Below, piece after piece: positions 1 to 7,300 of a DNA stretch of 8,572 bases. Both the position numbers and the translations under genes were made by a program. Source of the stretch: an uncultured Prevotella sp. (lineage in GTDB: Bacteria > Bacteroidota > Bacteroidia > Bacteroidales > Bacteroidaceae); the NCBI GenBank assembly GCA_900548195.1, contig URJQ01000117.1, positions 1 through 8,572 on the forward strand, written 5' to 3'. The notes beneath the pieces are model-generated. The model was not told the origin of the DNA, made no database searches, and worked only from the letters and a program-made list of their open reading frames with translations. Numbering within the stretch: the first letter of the stretch is position 1; the number at the start of each line of letters is the position of its first letter.

Positions 1-750
1 CATGCAGACATCAGTCATTCCATGGGCGTGATTCTCAAGAATGTCTATGGGAAACGATCTGATTTTGTGGAGTTTACAACACTCCTTGGCAAGAAACGAC
101 TGCAGTATCATCTGACCGACAAGGCATACTTGCTGCCTCCAAACATGAGAGCCATATCACGGTTCATGAATATGTCTTCATGGGTGTTCTGGGGTAATGA
201 AATGCTTGATTGCTATGACACGCTACCGGAAAAAATGCAGGAAGCGTATGCCTTCATAAAGGATTATGAATCATTGCTGAAGGAACTGCAGGCTGTACTT
301 TGTGCAGTAAGACACGTCGAGTCCATCTGCAAGAACGAAGGTTTCTCGGTCGTGACGAGCAGGAAGTGCAAGTTCTATGTCATTACTCATGTCTTGGGAA
401 ACGCACATTCCCGACAGGCACGTGCCGGTATCGGGATGCTTGAATACTTCAATCGGGAAGAAGCACTTCTCACAGGTAACATGAGCATCAATATATCATC
501 CGACATCATTGAATCTACTTTTGGCATCTACAAGAGCAAAAAGTCGCCGAACAAACTGTACGGTGTGACATCTTTTGTTCTGACGATACCGTTATATTCA
601 AAGGTCGCGAACGAATCCGTTACAAAAACAGTTAATTTCAAAGAGCGCATTGTAAATGTTAAACTCAAGGACATCAGTACTTGGTCAACCGAGCACCTGT
701 CCAAAAACTGGGTTACAGAACGAACCAAAACGCTTAGGAAAGTGAGCTAA
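1..750 (+). CDS. DDE-type transposase of a Bacteroidales insertion sequence, C-terminal part (5' end outside window)
   Basis: The reading frame is open from the first base of the window to a TAA at 748-750, so this is the last 249 residues of a longer protein. An internal ATG at 22 exists, but the frame continues upstream of it (HADISHSMG), so it is unlikely to be the true start. The protein resembles transposases I know from Bacteroides and Prevotella insertion sequences. The frame holds an Asp in DISHSMG near the window edge and a late Glu in SDIIESTFGIYKSKKSPN (about residue 171 counted from base 1). I take these as the second Asp and the Glu of a DDE triad; the first Asp would lie outside the window. 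Between them is a long helical, basic insert. The IS family cannot be assigned from this fragment. No frameshift or internal stop is seen, so the visible part looks intact. The gene converges on, and overlaps by three bases, the gene ending at 747. Confidence 0.8.
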   Translation, partial: HADISHSMGVILKNVYGKRSDFVEFTTLLGKKRLQYHLTDKAYLLPPNMRAISRFMNMSSWVFWGNEMLDCYDTLPEKMQEAYAFIKDYESLLKELQAVLCAVRHVESICKNEGFSVVTSRKCKFYVITHVLGNAHSRQARAGIGMLEYFNREEALLTGNMSINISSDIIESTFGIYKSKKSPNKLYGVTSFVLTIPLYSKVANESVTKTVNFKERIVNVKLKDISTWSTEHLSKNWVTERTKTLRKVS

Positions 751-775
751 ATTTGGTACAACGAACTGGACACCC
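1..775 (+). mobile_element. Right-hand end of an insertion sequence (left part outside window)
   Basis: The transposase ends at 750, and IS elements normally carry a terminal inverted repeat just past the transposase stop. The segment from about 752 to 775 (ending AACTGGACACCC; read inward GGGTGTCCAGTT) is a plausible right terminal repeat. The left end is outside the window, so neither the inverted-repeat match nor a target duplication can be tested, and the exact boundary is a guess within roughly 750-795. Support for the end lying here: the neighbouring convergent gene stops within the transposase stop codon, as expected when an IS lands inside a gene. Confidence 0.5.
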
Positions 776-1724
776 TACTTATTTTCCAGTTCATACTCTC
801 ATAGATGCTGTTATACTCAGATACCGCATCTCGGTATGTTTCAAAAAAATCAGACGAAGGTAACAAGACAGGATTATTATCTTGAATTATGAACATATCT
901 GTATCAAAAGATGTAGAAGGCTTTCCTAAACATTTACCCGACGCTGAGCAATTGAACAATTTGTTAGAGTTTAAACTCATCGCAAATGACATGAGTTGTT
1001 GGTCGTGTAAGAAGCAAACTTCATTGCCCGAAATATTTCCAGTTGTTATTGTTGAATATTTATCAATAAGCTCCAACATATTTGGCTTTTTTAGGTAATC
1101 CATCAATTTTTCGTTAATGTTCCAATAAGTCGGTTGACTGAGTTTGGACTGATGCTCACCATTTAGCCACGCTGTGTATTCGGCATGAATATATTCTGCC
1201 ATAGTTTTGTTGTAGAGTATGGCACGAAGCATTGCTAAAAGCTTGTCTATATTGTTGTAAAGAGGTTCGGAATAACTTGACTGCTGAATTTTCTCGAGGT
1301 CGTATTCTTTTGATGTAAAATTATTCAGAAGTTTAGAGTAATTATCAGTCATGTGTTCCAGCTTTGGCTGAAGTTTTTCAATGGCAGATATTTTTACTTC
1401 GGCTATTTCCTGCTTTTGCTTAAGCAGAGCATCAAGTGCCTTATTGTATTTATAAGCACTGTATGCGTCACCGATTCCTTTGACTGTTGCAGATGCAGCC
1501 GTGCCGATAAATTGGATAGTGTTACGTGTCTTGCTTGACTTTGCAAAAGAGGATGCAACTTCAGTAACATTATTAACGAATTCAGCTGCCTTTGAGAAAG
1601 AACTATCTATCTTCTGACCAAGTTCTGTCAGTTGCGATGTGATTACTTTCTCAATATCTTTGAGCTCAGCAAGGTCTGTTGCCATGCTGGAAGGTAGAGG
1701 CATATTTGCTTGGTTGTCACTCAT
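747..1724 (-). CDS. Hypothetical helical protein, second gene of a two-gene cassette; C-terminus probably altered by an IS
   Basis: I do not recognise this 325-aa protein. It has no signal peptide and begins with a polar stretch (about 1-15), followed by mostly helical, coiled-coil-like sequence (about 16-150, rich in K, E, L and S). Within this lies a modestly hydrophobic, small-residue segment at about 69-91 (IGTAASATVKGIGDAY) with a glycine-zipper look. The second half (about 150-315) is mixed, with three cysteines at 237, 259 and 265. A long helical protein with one small-residue hydrophobic segment could be a membrane-inserting toxin, a structural partner or an effector, but nothing identifies it. 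It starts 12 bp after the stop of the 73-aa gene, so the two are surely co-transcribed. Its TAG stop (747-749) lies inside the transposase stop region, so about nine C-terminal residues (VSSSLYQI and neighbours) are probably translated from IS DNA. The native protein may have been longer, and this copy may be non-functional. Confidence 0.75.
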   Translation of the reverse strand: MSDNQANMPLPSSMATDLAELKDIEKVITSQLTELGQKIDSSFSKAAEFVNNVTEVASSFAKSSKTRNTIQFIGTAASATVKGIGDAYSAYKYNKALDALLKQKQEIAEVKISAIEKLQPKLEHMTDNYSKLLNNFTSKEYDLEKIQQSSYSEPLYNNIDKLLAMLRAILYNKTMAEYIHAEYTAWLNGEHQSKLSQPTYWNINEKLMDYLKKPNMLELIDKYSTITTGNISGNEVCFLHDQQLMSFAMSLNSNKLFNCSASGKCLGKPSTSFDTDMFIIQDNNPVLLPSSDFFETYRDAVSEYNSIYESMNWKISRVSSSLYQI

Positions 1725-1736
1725 GGTTATGTCTTT

Positions 1737-1958
1737 TTAGTCCAACTTAACGAAATCAAAGTCATTGACGCTGCAGCATGCTTTCTTGTAATCGAAGTCA
1801 TAGAGGCGCATATATGCTTCCTGCAGTTCCTTTGCACCATTATAGAATGGGGTGGTGGTATGCTGTTGTGTAGTCACTGTCACTACCATGTCGGGAGTGA
1901 GGACTGTGCCGTTGGTGCGTTTAATACGCTTCGGCTTTACTTGAAATACCTTACTCAT
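1737..1958 (-). CDS. Conserved-looking small hypothetical protein, first gene of the cassette
   Basis: This 73-aa protein has a basic N-terminus (KVFQVKPKRIKR), a short beta-like centre (VLTPDMVVTVTT) and an aromatic, acidic C-terminal part (EAYMRLYDFDYKKACCSVND). It has no signal peptide, no membrane segment and a CC pair near residues 61-62. I do not recognise the family. The ordered composition, the good promoter 42-50 bp upstream (2007-2038) and tight coupling to the 325-aa gene downstream (12 bp gap) argue that it is a real gene. As the first gene of a two-gene unit it could be a nucleic-acid-binding or antitoxin-like partner or a chaperone for the larger protein, but that is guesswork. 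There is no strong Shine-Dalgarno sequence; the leader is A-rich, as is common in Bacteroidetes. Confidence 0.7.
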   Translation of the reverse strand: MSKVFQVKPKRIKRTNGTVLTPDMVVTVTTQQHTTTPFYNGAKELQEAYMRLYDFDYKKACCSVNDFDFVKLD

Positions 1959-2006
1959 GTGCTTTTTATTTAGGCTCTGTTTATAGTTATTTTTTTAATT
2001 TCGGGT

Positions 2007-2038
2007 CAAAGGTAAGGATTATTCTTGAACCGTACAAG
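2007..2038 (-). promoter_or_regulatory. Bacteroidetes-type promoter for the two-gene cassette
   Basis: On the minus strand TACCTTTG (2007-2014) matches the Bacteroidetes -7 consensus TAnnTTTG exactly. A TTG (2035-2037, in CTTG) lies 20 bp upstream, matching the -33 element (TTTG) in three of four bases and in spacing. Transcription would start near 2000, giving a leader of roughly 40 nt before the ATG at 1958. Seen by eye, not by a scoring program. Confidence 0.6.
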
Positions 2039-2130
2039 TCCATAATGGTTCATAACTGAAAATAGTTGGTTTTTGGCTTGATTCTCGTATTGTTTTGGAC
2101 CGTTTTGTAGGTGGTAGTGCTTAGTTGGTA

Positions 2131-2189
2131 CTGTCTTCCAGACAGATTTTTGTATTTATAGTCTCATTATCCCGAGACTTAGTCCCGGG
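2131..2189. repeat. Cluster of three small palindromes, two mutually exclusive
   Basis: First, CTGTCT-TCC-AGACAG (2131-2145), a perfect 6-bp stem with a 3-nt loop, followed on the plus strand by ATTTTTG. Second, AGTCTC (2160-2165) can pair with GAGACT (2174-2179). Third, CCCGAGACTTAGTCCCGGG (2171-2189) is a near-perfect palindrome whose single mismatch (A.C on plus) becomes a G.U pair in minus-strand RNA, giving 8 pairs and a 3-nt loop. The second and third structures share the GAGACT arm, so only one can form at a time. A REP-like repeat, the remnant of a mobile element, or a transcribed structured RNA are all possible. Confidence 0.4.
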
Positions 2190-2296
2190 TTACTCTCGCT
2201 TTGCTCGGTATAGGTTTCCAGCCTAATCTTCTTGTTTATCGTTGATAGTGGGGTAGTCAGTCTTTTTAATAGCAACTCACCAACTGTCACCCACAT
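2156..2296 (-). CDS. Doubtful 46-codon ORF upstream of the cassette promoter
   Basis: An ATG at 2294-2296 opens a 46-codon frame ending in TAA at 2156-2158. The peptide starts MWVTVGELLLKRL and ends PGLSLGIMRL. The composition is credible for a small protein, but the last third is encoded by the palindromic repeat at 2171-2189, there is no clear ribosome-binding site, and I see no promoter of the TAnnTTTG type before it. It may be a chance frame or the translation of a repeated DNA element. Confidence 0.15.
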   Translation of the reverse strand: MWVTVGELLLKRLTTPLSTINKKIRLETYTEQSESNPGLSLGIMRL

Positions 2297-2417
2297 ATTT
2301 TATATAAACGTGCAAGCATTCAAGAAAACGGAAAAAATATATTTGTTTATTTTTATTTGTTGATATTTTATCAATGATTAGCAACTCGTAAGCTACTTGC
2401 GAAGTTCGAGGAAAAAA

Positions 2418-2458
2418 GAAAAGTGCCGAACGGGATTGCTCCTATTCGACACTTTTTT
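2418..2458 (-). terminator. Intrinsic terminator after the GH63 gene, possibly bidirectional
   Basis: Arms AAAGTGCCGAA (2420-2430) and TTCGACACTTT (2445-2455) pair over 11 positions with one C.A mismatch around a 14-nt loop, and can extend by A-T and G.U pairs to 2417/2458. Read leftward, the stem is followed by a run rich in T (complement of 2411-2419), as expected for termination of the GH63 transcript, whose stop is only 26 bp away. Read rightward, the right arm runs into TTTTTT, so it may also stop plus-strand transcription. Confidence 0.8.
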
Positions 2459-2483
2459 CATAAAAACTAAAACTAACTACTTA

Positions 2484-4367
2484 TCATTTTCCGTAATCAT
2501 TGTATAACATCAGCAAGCAAGCTGCGCTCCAACTGAAATGGGAAGCCTTAAGCGGTTTGCCGGTGTGCGTATCATAATTCTCGTGGATAGGTGTTCCAGC
2601 CGAGATGCCTTCCAGATTGCGGAACACCTGATCGGTGTAAGCATCCGCCTTCTTGTTCTCACCATAGTTGCGGTAGCCCTTGATGCCATAATAGGTCTGG
2701 TCGAGCCAGATAGGACCACGCCAATAGCCCTTAGGGTCAAACTTAGGATTGTCTGCCGCTATAGTAGGGAATGGGATATAGGTGGAGAATTTCTTTTTGT
2801 TGTCAAAGAGCTTTCTTGCCATAGCAAACTGCTTAGGTGTAGCGATGTTTGCCCAGAACGGAATATAGCCTTCACAACCTGCTTCACGGACGAAATCTCT
2901 GTTTTCATTCAGTCGTCTGTCATAGAAGAAGCCATCTTTCTTATCAAAGAAATAATCTGCCACTAAGTTACGATAGTCTGGTAAGTCGAAAGGCTCACCG
3001 AGCAGTTCGGCAAACTTCTTGAGCAAGGTATATTCCAATGACAGGTAAGCATTGAGATCCACGCTTTCCTGGTCTGTACTCCACGCATTCTCAGCGTCAT
3101 TCTTCAGCATCTTTGTGTCATCGAAACGTATAGCATTATCCATTCCACTCTCCCATGCCGCAGCTTCGAGTGTGCCATCAGTGGAACCAAATTCGCAGAT
3201 ATGATTCTTGTCATGGTCACGCTTTTCATACCACCATTTATGATACTTCAAGAGCTTAGGATACATTTCCTTGACGAAAGCTAAGTCATTATTGTGCTCA
3301 TAGATTTCGTTTACAGCCCAAGCAGCCAAAGGAGGCTTTGAGTCTCGTGCGTTATTCTCGGAAGCATCAGGATAGATGCAGTCGATAATCATGCCATCAG
3401 GCTGCTGATAATCGAACATCACGCGGATATTATCCTTTGCCAACTCAGGGAAGAAGGAAGCCATTCCTGCAGAGAAACGCCAGCAATCCCATGCCCAGCA
3501 ACCCACGAAATAACCTACAGCATGACTTGGCACGATGCCATCATGATAGAGATTGCCACGCTTTGTGCGCCAGTTGGATAGCAGTGTCACGATGGATTTG
3601 GTAGCCACTCTGTTGTAATCAGCAGGCATATCATCGCGTATTACCTTCTGAAGATAACCATTCCATCGGCTTTCATTAGCCTCAAGAGCGGCAGAAGGAT
3701 TGGCAAGCAGACTTGCGGTATGCACATTCTGCACTGACTCCTCAGTGTCTTGCTCGACAATAGAGATGGCGGCAGTGAAGTGACTTACGCCAGCAGGCAG
3801 TTGAGCTACATAATTATGATTGCTCACCTCCAGCTTTACTTGCTTAGGGAAGGTAAGCATGATGCGCTCGCTATAAAGGTCGCCGATGATGACGGCGTTG
3901 CCTTTTAAGGTGACGTTCAACTTGCTGCTGATGCTGTCTCCAGTAAAAGTGAGCGGAAGTTTGGATGGATTGGTGACAGTAAGGAGGGCAGTGCGAGCAT
4001 CAACAAACTGCAAACTCTCTCTGATTTCACCGCCATCTTTCTGCAAACTCATACGCACTTCGCCAGGGTAATAACTATGCTCTATCAGCGTAGCTCCCGT
4101 GAGAGAAACCAAAGAGCGAGCATACCAATTACGATAATAGATGCTGAAAGGACCGCAAAAGCCAGTGGTAGGATTCTCTTTCTCGGAGAGCGTGAAGCCC
4201 ATCCATGAACCCATATCCGTGAAACATCCATTCTGACGACGAGGGGCTCCAGGGGTAAGAGAAATATCCACAATGTCTTTATACGCCCCACGAGTGGTCT
4301 GCGCCACGCTATCCAGTGATAGCATGGCGAGACCTAATGTGATCATAGCTATAGATTTATATATCAT
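2484..4367 (-). CDS. Secreted glycoside hydrolase, GH63-type (YgjK/MGH1-like) alpha-glycosidase
   Basis: This 627-aa protein carries a signal peptide (MIYKSIAMITLGLAMLSLDS, cleavage likely after VA or VAQ, residues 22-23), so it should act in the periplasm or beyond. A beta-rich N-terminal domain (about 25-235) is followed by an (alpha/alpha)6-barrel (about 240-627). Barrel hallmarks are GCWAWDCWRF (289-298), DYQQPDGMIID (319-329), WESGMDNA (405-412), GYWRGPIW (547-554) and HENYDTHTGKP (595-605), then HFSWSAA near the end. By analogy with GH63 enzymes, Asp410 in ESGMD is the likely general acid and Glu596 in HENYD the likely base; both are present. GH63 enzymes are inverting exo-alpha-glycosidases acting on glucosides (YgjK, processing glucosidase I) or mannosylglycerate-type substrates, so the sugar cannot be fixed from sequence alone. 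The gene starts 7 bp after the beta-galactosidase stop and is the last of the operon. GH37 trehalase was considered, but its PGGRF signature is absent. Confidence 0.85.
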   Translation of the reverse strand: MIYKSIAMITLGLAMLSLDSVAQTTRGAYKDIVDISLTPGAPRRQNGCFTDMGSWMGFTLSEKENPTTGFCGPFSIYYRNWYARSLVSLTGATLIEHSYYPGEVRMSLQKDGGEIRESLQFVDARTALLTVTNPSKLPLTFTGDSISSKLNVTLKGNAVIIGDLYSERIMLTFPKQVKLEVSNHNYVAQLPAGVSHFTAAISIVEQDTEESVQNVHTASLLANPSAALEANESRWNGYLQKVIRDDMPADYNRVATKSIVTLLSNWRTKRGNLYHDGIVPSHAVGYFVGCWAWDCWRFSAGMASFFPELAKDNIRVMFDYQQPDGMIIDCIYPDASENNARDSKPPLAAWAVNEIYEHNNDLAFVKEMYPKLLKYHKWWYEKRDHDKNHICEFGSTDGTLEAAAWESGMDNAIRFDDTKMLKNDAENAWSTDQESVDLNAYLSLEYTLLKKFAELLGEPFDLPDYRNLVADYFFDKKDGFFYDRRLNENRDFVREAGCEGYIPFWANIATPKQFAMARKLFDNKKKFSTYIPFPTIAADNPKFDPKGYWRGPIWLDQTYYGIKGYRNYGENKKADAYTDQVFRNLEGISAGTPIHENYDTHTGKPLKASHFSWSAACLLMLYNDYGK

Positions 4368-4374
4368 ATCCCAA

Positions 4375-7300
4375 TTATTTTAAGTTCTTGATAGTAAAGC
4401 TGTAACTCCACTCCTTAGGTGTGATGGTGTATTCTGGATGCACCATAGCTCCCCAAGTGTTGTCACCACCGACACCCATCTGCAGATGGTCGATGTTTAC
4501 CCATACCATATCCTTCTTGTCAACGCATCCGCCGTGGCGATGTGCCTGCATAGAAGGAATGTAATGAAGGTCATCCTGTGGGAAGTTCCATGCGCTGACG
4601 CTCAATGGTTCAGCACCTTCCACCTTGATACCAGCGCCTGACTTTGAAGCGAGTGTAAACCAGCGAACGTCACACTTGTTAGCAGTCTCCTGTGCTCTTA
4701 CGTATGGATGATACTGCTCCCATACGCTTGCAGAGTATTTACCTACGAGATAACCGCTCTTTCTGTCAGCATAGTTCTCCTGTGGACCTCTTCCGAGCCA
4801 TGTCATCTGGTCGTAATCAGCCTTCAGAATCATACGCATTCCGAGACGAGGAATCTCAGGTAAAGCCTTATTGCCTGGAATGAAGTGCATATTTACATCC
4901 ACATTGCCATTTGCCAGTACATTATAAGTGATTTCCATCTTAGAATCCTGCTCAGGCATATCGAATTGAGCCACGACAGTAGCCTTCTGATTGCCGTCAG
5001 CAGACTCAGCCTTAATGCTCTTCAGCACCATATTCTTGCCAGCTTCACGCCATGTGCCACAGCGCTCCTGAGTGCCATTAGCCACATCATTATCGGTGAT
5101 ACCACGCCAGAAGTTCGGCTGCAAGCCTGCTATAAGCATCTCCTTACCATCATATTGCAATGATGTCATCTCGCCAGACTTCTTTGAGAAAGTTATGCTA
5201 TAATTGCTTGATTTGCCCTTGATGGTGATGTCGTCGGCAGTCTCTGTCTTTTCAATCTGTCCAGTTACAGCCTCTTGTTTCTTCACGAGCTGCACAGGCA
5301 ACTGCATCTGTTCGATAGCTACCTCATGTCCGGCAGCGACAGCACCAGTAGCATTCTTGCTGAATGCACGCAGTGTGAGGAAATATTCCTTATCGTCAGT
5401 AGCAGGAAGAGCGCCCATTGGGATTTCGATTTCAGTGCTCTGATGAGGCTTGAGGGTTGGGAAATTCATCTTTCCGCTCTTGATAGTCTCGCCATTAGTT
5501 TCTACTGCCCATACGAGCTGGTAGTTGTCGAGGGTAGAGAAGTCAAAGCGGTTTGTCACCTTGATGCGGTTCTGCATGAATGCTACAGGCTCGAAAGCGA
5601 TGTACTGATAGACTTTCTTCACCTCCCAGATATGAGGATGCAAAGAGCGGTCGGCTGCTACGAGACCGTTAGCACAGAAGTTAGAGTCGTTTACCACACC
5701 TACGAAGCCCATGTCGCCACCGTAAGCCCAGTATTTATGACCTTTATCATCGGTCTTGGCGATGGTCTGATCGACCCAGTCCCAGATAAATCCACCCTGC
5801 AACTGATCGTATTTGTAAATCAAATCCCAGTAGTCCTTCAGGTTGCCCTCACTGTTACCCATGGCATGAGCATACTCACAGAGAATCAATGGACGAGCAT
5901 CGCGCTGGTTAGCATGGCGGCGCAAAGCCCAGATACGTGCATACATAGGGCAGTAGATGTCAGACTTAGCATTGTAACCACCACCTTCATACTGTACAGG
6001 ACGAGTAGGATCAATAGCCTTGCTCATGTCATAGAGCTTCTCGAAGTGCTTTCCATATCCGCTCTCATTACCCATAGACCAGATAATAACGGCGGTCTGG
6101 TTACGGTCGCGCTTAATCATACGATACATACGATCGTGGAATGCAGGATACCAGTCTTCTCTATCAGCCAACTGCTTAAACTCTGTATCCAAGATACCGT
6201 GGCACTCAATGTTAGCTTCGTCCACCATATAGAGACCGTACTTTTCGCAAAGCTGATACCATTCAGAGTAATTAGGATAGTGGGATGTACGAACAGCATT
6301 GATACTGAATTGCTTCATCATCTTCACGTCCTTCACCATCTCGTCGATAGAGAGAGTTCTGCCGTGTACTGCATTGTGCTCCTGACGGTTGACACCCTTG
6401 ATAGTGATAGCCACACCATTCACGAGAAGCTGTCCGTTTTTCATTTCGATGGTACGGAAGCCAAATGGCTGAGCCACACTTTCCTGCACTTTACCATTCT
6501 TGTCAGTAGAAGTGATAACGAGGGTATAGAGGTAAGGGTTTTCAGCATTCCAAGGCTGAACATTCTGGAATTGCTTTGCGAAATGGAGCAGAGTGTCAGT
6601 AGGAGAAGTGATGTTCTTGCTCTGGCTGAAGAGTTGCTTGCCAGCAGCAGAGAGCACCTTGACTTCTACCTTCTGTCCCTTTACAGGATTGAGCATACTT
6701 ACATCGAGAGAGAAGTTGCCATCCTTATAATTATTGACGAGGCTATTGCCAAGTACATAGTCGTTCATGCGGCTCTTAGGGCGTGCCTGGATGAATACGT
6801 TGCGCTCAATACCGCTATATTTCCAGTAGTCCTGGTCTTCCAGATAGCTGCCATCGCTGAAACGGAACACCTTCATCGCAAGGCGGTTCTTGCCTTTCTT
6901 CAGGAACTGTGAGATATTGAAGTGGGCTGGCAGGCGGCTGTCTTCGCTATAGCCTACAAACTTACCGTTAATCCAAAGATAGAAAGCAGATTCCACACCT
7001 TCGAAATCCATGATGATATCCATTCCCTTCCAGTTTTCTGGCACGGTGAATTCATGGACATAATGACCTACAGGGTTGTAATCCTGTGGTACGTATGGAG
7101 GGTTTGTCTTGAAAGGATATGTTACGTCGGTATAGATTGGAGCATCGAAGCCTTGAAGTTCCCAGCTTTCTGGTACATTGATGTCCTGCCAATCCTTTAC
7201 ATTATATGATGGTTTGAAGAAATCATTCAAAGCGAGGCTTGGTTTCTTCACGAGTTTGAATTTCCACACACCATCCAGAGAGCGACGGCGCTCAGTCTGT

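Larger units (their letters stand above)
1959..2483. other. Intergenic region of about 525 bp without a convincing gene
   Basis: This stretch separates the stop of the GH63 gene from the start of the 73-aa gene. It holds the operon terminator (2418-2458), a 46-codon ORF of doubtful reality (2156-2296, minus), a cluster of short palindromes (2131-2189) and the promoter at 2007-2038. The part from about 2300 to 2417 is very A+T rich and shows nothing I can name. No tRNA, rRNA or CRISPR repeat was seen. Confidence 0.7.

Noticed and set aside
764..791. Inverted repeat AACTGGA / TCCAGTT with a 14-nt loop, as a possible terminator between the convergent genes.
   Set aside because: There is no T-run after either arm and it overlaps the coding end of the 325-aa gene; it is more likely part of, or next to, the IS end.
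2271..2387. TAGCAACTC occurring twice about 109 bp apart, as a possible attachment-site or target duplication.
   Set aside because: Nine bases twice in A+T-rich DNA may be chance, the flanks differ, and no integrase or IS lies between the copies.
5275..6912. A 545-codon open frame on the plus strand opposite the beta-galactosidase gene.
   Set aside because: It lies entirely within the intact GH2 gene, its peptide is rich in His, Leu, Val and Ser as antisense frames of such genes are, and it has no recognisable domain.
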